Part shown: piece after piece, positions 20,750 through 64,000 of the stretch
Position numbering within the stretch: position 1 is the stretch's first letter
Layout of the letters: the number at the start of each line of letters is the position of its first letter
Assembly (NCBI RefSeq): GCF_028640845.1
Contig: NC_080542.1
Location: forward strand, 148,241,298-148,305,297
Direction: 5' to 3'
From: Ahaetulla prasina
Taxonomy: Eukaryota; Chordata; Lepidosauria; Squamata; Colubridae
Length of the DNA: 64,000 nucleotides
The notes under the pieces: generated by a model
Told to the model about the DNA's origin: nothing
The model's database searches: none
Seen by the model: only the letters and a program-made list of their open reading frames with translations
Translations under genes and position numbers: made by a program

Positions 20750-21080
20750 TCCTACACCACTTAGGACCACAAAGGAGCCCAAATCTTCCAAGTGAGTTTT
20801 GTCATATTTTACGACTTTCCTTGCCTCGGTCATTAAGTGAATTGCTGCAGTTGTTAGGTTAGTCACACCATGGTTAAGTGAATCTAGCTTCCCTATTGAT
20901 TTTGCTTGGCAGAAGGACATAAAATGGGAATCACACAACCTCGGGACTCTGCGACCGTCATAAATGTGAATCAGCGACCAAGTGTCTGAACTTTGATTAC
21001 AATGTAACCATTGTTCAGTGTAGAAAAAGTCATATTGCTGAGTCCCACTGCAACATTGGTCACTAAGTGAACAGTTTTTA
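20750..21080 (+). mobile_element. Tigger-like MITE
   Basis: cacttaggaccacaaaggag to cactaagtgaacagtttt. Confidence 0.7.
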
Positions 21081-21209
21081 AAATGGGACTGAAAAAAAAC
21101 TGAGACTTTGGAGTCTCAGAGATTTACTGTGTCCACCAGGGGGCAGCAGCAAACCGACTAATGGATGATTTTGAAATAAGTAGAGTAAAAAATACAGCCA
21201 GACTTCCAC

Positions 21210-21775
21210 ACTGATCCCCCAATGTTTGTTGGTAAGCGAGACAGCTTTGAAATGAGTTTTACCCCTCATTTGACGAATTTTCCTGCCTCTGTTGTTCAGT
21301 GAATCACTGCAGAGGCTAGGTTGTTATATGAATCTGGTGTCAAGGTCCCAAGTAACACCCCCAACGAAAGAAGACTCCGAGGCCAGAAAGTTCCTCAAAG
21401 TTCCATTTTATTAGCGATATCATATTAGCACATATGGGAAAACCTGAATCTGAAAGCTTCCAGGTTTTCCCCACCCAACAGAAAGTCCAAGTCCCTTCCC
21501 CCACACCCACATGTCCATCACATGGTCCAATCAATGCACCGTCCCAACTGGAGAGGCCTCCCAGTTCCAGCCCTCCAGGTGCAGGGCAAGCTGTCCTTGA
21601 CTCTCTGAGAAAAGAATGTTATTATGATTATATATCACCCACACACCACACAATCCCCCCTCCCACTTTCCCATAATAGTAAATGTGGCAGGCCTGAAGG
21701 CCCAATGCAAAAGATGGCTTCTTCCAGGCCTGACACTCTTGAGCTTCCCCATGGACTCTCCTTGCCAAACGTTCC
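21210..21775 (+). mobile_element. Tigger-like MITE interrupted by a solo LTR
   Basis: gtaagcgagacagctttg to atatgaatctgg, resuming after the LTR as agcttccccatggactctcc. Confidence 0.6.
21339..21734 (-). mobile_element. Solo LTR (endogenous retroelement)
   Basis: TGTCAGGCC...GACCTTGACA on the minus strand, with attgattggaccatgtga (CCAAT-type) and gctaataaaatggaac (poly(A) signal) in U3-R order. About 395 bp. No internal genes are present. Confidence 0.65.
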
Positions 21776-22146
21776 CCGGTTGTCCTGGACTTACGACCGT
21801 TCACCCAGTGACAACAGCGGTGAAAAAAAAGCAATTTAGGACCGTGCTTCGCACTTACGACCATAGCAGCATCCTTCTGGTGATCGAAACTCTGATACTT
21901 GGCAACAAACTCGCATTTACGAGAGTTGCTGTGTCCCACGAGTTACGTGATCCCTTTTGTGACCGTTTGACAAGCCAAGTCCATGGGGAAGCCAGATTCC
22001 AGCCAGATCACAACAGTGTGATTAAGGAGAACTATAGTGATTTGCTTAGTGGCAAGCTAGGTTGTAAAACGGGACAAAACAACTTTGTTATCGATTAGGA
22101 ATTAAAATTTGGGGCACTATTATGGTCGTAATTCGAGGACTTCCTG
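21776..22146 (-). mobile_element. Tigger-like MITE
   Basis: gttgtcctggacttacgacc to gtaattcgaggacttcctg/TA. Confidence 0.8.
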
Positions 22147-22149
22147 TAT

Positions 22150-22262
22150 AGTGGGCATGCTGCCCCAGTCCTTAAGTGTGATGACCAGCTGTCACTTTTG
22201 TAATGTCCAATGGTCACTAAACAAAATTTAGGCACAACTGTGGTCGTAGGTCGAGAACCTGT
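22150..22262 (-). mobile_element. Tigger-like MITE fragment
   Basis: ggtcactaaacaaaatttag, gtggtcgtaggtcgagaacctg. Confidence 0.6.
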
Positions 22263-22289
22263 AGAAATGATGATCCAACCGCTTATATA

Positions 22290-22675
22290 CAGGTAGTCCT
22301 CGACTTACGATCACAATCCAGTCCAAAATTTCTGTTGCTAAGCGAGACATCTTAATTGAATTGGGTCCCATTTTAAGAACTTTTTTGCCACCGTTGTTAA
22401 ATGAATCCCTGCACTGGTTAGGAAACATGGTTGTTAAGTGAATCCGGATTCCCCATTGTCGTAAGGTCGCAAAGGGGGAATCATGTGACTCATCACATGA
22501 CTCCCGGGAACGCGGCAACCATCATAAAGAGGAATAAATTCCCACGCCTCTGAATTTTGAACACGGGGATGTGCCCACAGTCGTTAAATATGACAAACGG
22601 CCGTTAAGTCACTTTCTCCAAGGACCTTGTTAACTTTAAAAAAGGTCACTCAATGAACTGTTGTGAGGACTAACT
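22290..22675 (+). mobile_element. Tigger-like MITE
   Basis: TA/caggtagtcctcgacttacg, with the cleanest left terminus in the window. Right end decayed (gttgtgaggactaac). Confidence 0.85.
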
Positions 22676-22679
22676 ACAA

Positions 22680-23184
22680 GATCAGGAGCAAGGACGGATA
22701 ATCCTCGACTTAGAATTCGGCCCAGTTACCCAATACGAAAAGGAAACGTGCCAGCAGTTTGGGGAATGGTGCCAAGCTGGCCATGCCTACCCAGTCAGTG
22801 ATATCAAGTTGACAACCCCCCCTCCCCGGGGTCAATGACAGCCCTGATGTGACCCTCAATGAAATCGATTTTGACACCCCGGGTATAGGGTCTCCTGCTT
22901 GAGTAGGTGGGGTGGACTAGAAGATCTCCAAGGTGCCTCCCAGCTTCATTCTGATTGACTTCAAAGCCCACCACACCTGATATCGGGTGTGCGAAGGGCG
23001 AGTTGTGATGTTGTCTCTCCCTTCTCAAAACCACACAATAGAAGAAGTCAGGACACACGCCAGGTAAGTGTAAGGGAGAGTCCGTCCTAACTTGGAAGAT
23101 AGATGAGGAGTGGGAGCCCTGCTTTTGGGCAGCACAGAAAGGAAGGAGAAGGGGGATGAGAGGGCAAAAATGGGAAATAAAGGA
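22680..23184. other. Intergenic sequence with CR1 fragment
   Basis: CR1 3' end at 22870-22965 (gtggactagaagatctccaa). The rest is unassigned. Confidence 0.5.
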
Positions 23185-23562
23185 CAGGTAAGCCCTTGAC
23201 TTACAACAGTTCATTTAGTGACTGTTCAAATTTACGTTTGAAAAAAGCGACTTACAATTGTTTTTCACACTTATGACCGCTGCAGCATCCCCACGGTCCC
23301 ATGGTTTACGTTTGGATGCTGGTTCATATTTATAACGGTCGCAATGTTCCAGGGTCGTGTGATTCCCTTTTGTGACATTTCGATGAGCAAAATCAATGGG
23401 GAAGCCAGATTCATTTAAAGACCGTGCTACTAATTTAACAACTGCAGGGATTCACTAGGCAGGTAAATTCATATAGGGAGCTGAAACTCACTTAACAATT
23501 GTTATCGTTTCACAAGATCAATTCCAGGCTCACTGGTGGTCGTAAAGTCGAGGATTAAACTG
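23185..23562 (-). mobile_element. Tigger-like MITE
   Basis: caggtaagcccttgacttac to cgtaaagtcgaggattaaactg/TA. Confidence 0.8.
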
Positions 23563-24003
23563 TACCTTTCCTTCGGGACAAAATCTGCAAAATTTCTATT
23601 ACCCATCGATTTTCTCTCCTGGGAGTTGCATTTTTTTTTTTTTTTTTAAATTTGCAGACTGTTTGGATGTTCCCAAAAAAAAATAAATAATAAACCCTTG
23701 TTAACAGTTTGAAATGCTATTTTATTAGAAACCATGCAATCTTTAATAGATATATTTATATATATAAAACAATCACGAGCGTAAGAATTCTTGGTGGGAA
23801 AATGCAAACTGTGGGGCTACTTGGAAGAGGCCCTGAAGGAGCATCCTGACTCAGGGGTGGTGGGAAAGAGGAAAAAGTTAATTTTTTTAGAATTATTTTT
23901 ACACATTTCCCTTCCAATGCCTTCTGGCGTAACCCCCTCCCCGCCCCCAGCCTCCCCTGAAGTGCCCCCTTCTTAGACTCTCATCACAGGTCGTTTTTAA
24001 ACT
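23563..24003. other. Sequence downstream of MAP4
   Basis: T/A runs at 23631-23649 and 23676-23690. No element or gene recognised. Confidence 0.5.
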
Positions 24004-24009
24004 TTTATT
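24004..24009 (-). terminator. Candidate poly(A) signal AATAAA of MAP4
   Basis: tttatt on plus reads AATAAA on minus. Sequence downstream on the minus strand becomes G/T-rich. A second hexamer at 23721-23726 is an alternative. Confidence 0.5.
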
Positions 24010-25321
24010 TACAACTCTGTTTAGTGTCGTTTGCAGTGTGGAAGACGGAATGCGGACGAGGACCTCCCCGTGAGACTCAAAGCCAGAAGGACCCCGATTC
24101 CATCCTGCACAGCCCAGCATTTTCGGACCTTCAAACACTTTCCTGTGACTTTCCCTGTCTCCCTGCCCGATTTCCTCGCAAACATTCCAGCATATTTCAG
24201 TGTCCCTTGGTGGTCGCAAAATCTACCGAACGGGTTCTCCCGTACGGTACAGATTGCTCAGATCACTGGTGTATGATTCTTTGGAAGCCACCTGCAAAGG
24301 CAGGGGTCTCTCAAAGGGGAACCCACCCGGTATTTGTGCAGGAGTGGCCGACTTTCAACGCCCATCTTGAAGCTTTTGTCTGCAACACGTTGGTGCAAAG
24401 ACGCAGCTCTACATCGTCTATTTTCTCACACTCGCCTGTCCACTTTCGTCTCCACTATCCCTCCCGCCCCCCCCCCCCCGGGGAGGGGGGCTTTGAGTCC
24501 CTTGGCTCCGTCGTTCTCCAAATATTTTGAAACACACACGCAAAAGAACCACCACACCAAAGAAAAGGAAAAACAAAAAGAGAAAAAGAAAACAAAAACA
24601 GAACACGGTTTAAAATGGCAGGATATGTGGATAACAAAGCCAACAGCGCTGCAACAGCAGATAGATAATGGTGCGGTTTTTGTTTTTTTTTAATTCTCCT
24701 ATGGCGAAGGGAAGGGCGGTGTGGACCAGCAGGGAAGGAAGCATTAGCCGGGATGGGGGGCGGGAGCCACAGGGACCACTGCTCGTCACAGCCACACCAC
24801 TCAGTTGGGACGCGAGGGGAAGAACGAGAAAATTAAAAGGTTACGGCATTGTTTGCGGGGTATGCTAATGAGCATGACGTTATGTGTGAGTAACGGGTCA
24901 GCGCTAAATGGGGTGCAGAGGAGATCGATGGGGTGGGAGGAAGTCGGAAAGAGAAAGGAAGAAAGCTTGCCCCCTTTAACTCTCTCATCGGCCTTTGAAC
25001 CCTTTCTCGGTCTCTCAAGCCGAGTTTCCGAGAAGGATCCAATATTTGTGGGCCCGAAAGCCAAATTCGTAATTTGCACTTTGATCCTGAAATCCAAATA
25101 AGCAAGAATTGAAACGAGATCTGGGAGGCCAGAGGTGAGCAAGACCCCCTGCCCGAAAGGTCATCCCATCCCATCTGAGTCCGAGACTCGCGCAAAGGAT
25201 CAATGGACAAACCACTTACTGGAGCCCCATTGAAGCCTGGGCACGTGGACGGCACCGGATTAAGGGAGGCAAGCTGAGGTTCTGGGGGATATTTGGGGTC
25301 TGGGATAGGCAGGAAAGCGAG
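24010..25321 (-). other. MAP4 3' untranslated region
   Basis: About 1.3 kb between the TGA and AATAAA at 24004-24009. It contains a C-rich run at 24466-24480 and A/T-rich stretches. No mobile element is recognised, unlike the flanks, which fits a conserved UTR. Confidence 0.55.

Positions 25322-64000
<38,679 letters not shown>

Overview
This is vertebrate nuclear DNA, most likely from a squamate reptile and probably a snake. I infer this from the repeats: CR1 LINE 3' ends, a tRNA-derived SINE resembling Sauria SINEs, many hAT and Tigger-like MITEs, Penelope-type repeats, and long GATA/GACA (Bkm-like) arrays. There are no bacterial-style operons. Genes are split into short exons with GT-AG borders and consistent phases. 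Most of the long open frames are low-complexity purine or pyrimidine tracts and are not genes.

Two protein genes lie head to tail on the minus strand. At 1381-16361 is a complete KRAB/C2H2 zinc-finger gene of the ZNF282 (HUB-1) type. It has seven coding exons, 542 residues, a CpG-island first exon and a poly(A) signal at 487-492. At 25322-64000 is the 3' two-thirds of MAP4 (microtubule-associated protein 4), which runs off the right edge. I can place thirteen coding exons: a large projection-domain exon, the proline-rich basic exons, the tau-type microtubule-binding repeats including one pseudo-repeat exon, and two alternative C-termini. A candidate poly(A) signal lies at 24004-24009.

Between the genes (16.4-24 kb) lie a decayed tandem array with paired CACGTG E-boxes just upstream of the zinc-finger start, and a second promoter-like CpG block at 19.15-19.5 kb. 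That block carries ZNF143, NRF1 and CCAAT motifs but has no obvious transcript. Several MITEs, LINE ends and a solo LTR fill the rest.

Introns are mostly repeats. One Tigger-like MITE family with CAGGTAGTCC...GGACTACCTG ends and TA target sites occurs more than 25 times. Five hAT-like MITE families show 8-bp target duplications, in places nested in CR1 or in other MITEs. MAP4 introns also hold several kilobases of purine-on-plus-strand DNA, including three copies of a ~479-bp unit at 39.8-41.2 kb.

The most unusual signal is a shared RNA-like architecture in three otherwise unrelated repeats: CTGANGA, one base, a 6-bp stem with a 6-nt loop, then GAAACGTC. It resembles a minimal hammerhead ribozyme core, and one family shows a compensatory stem change between copies. 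A second notable point is MAP4's last exon, which can be read in two frames depending on whether an upstream 154-nt exon is included.
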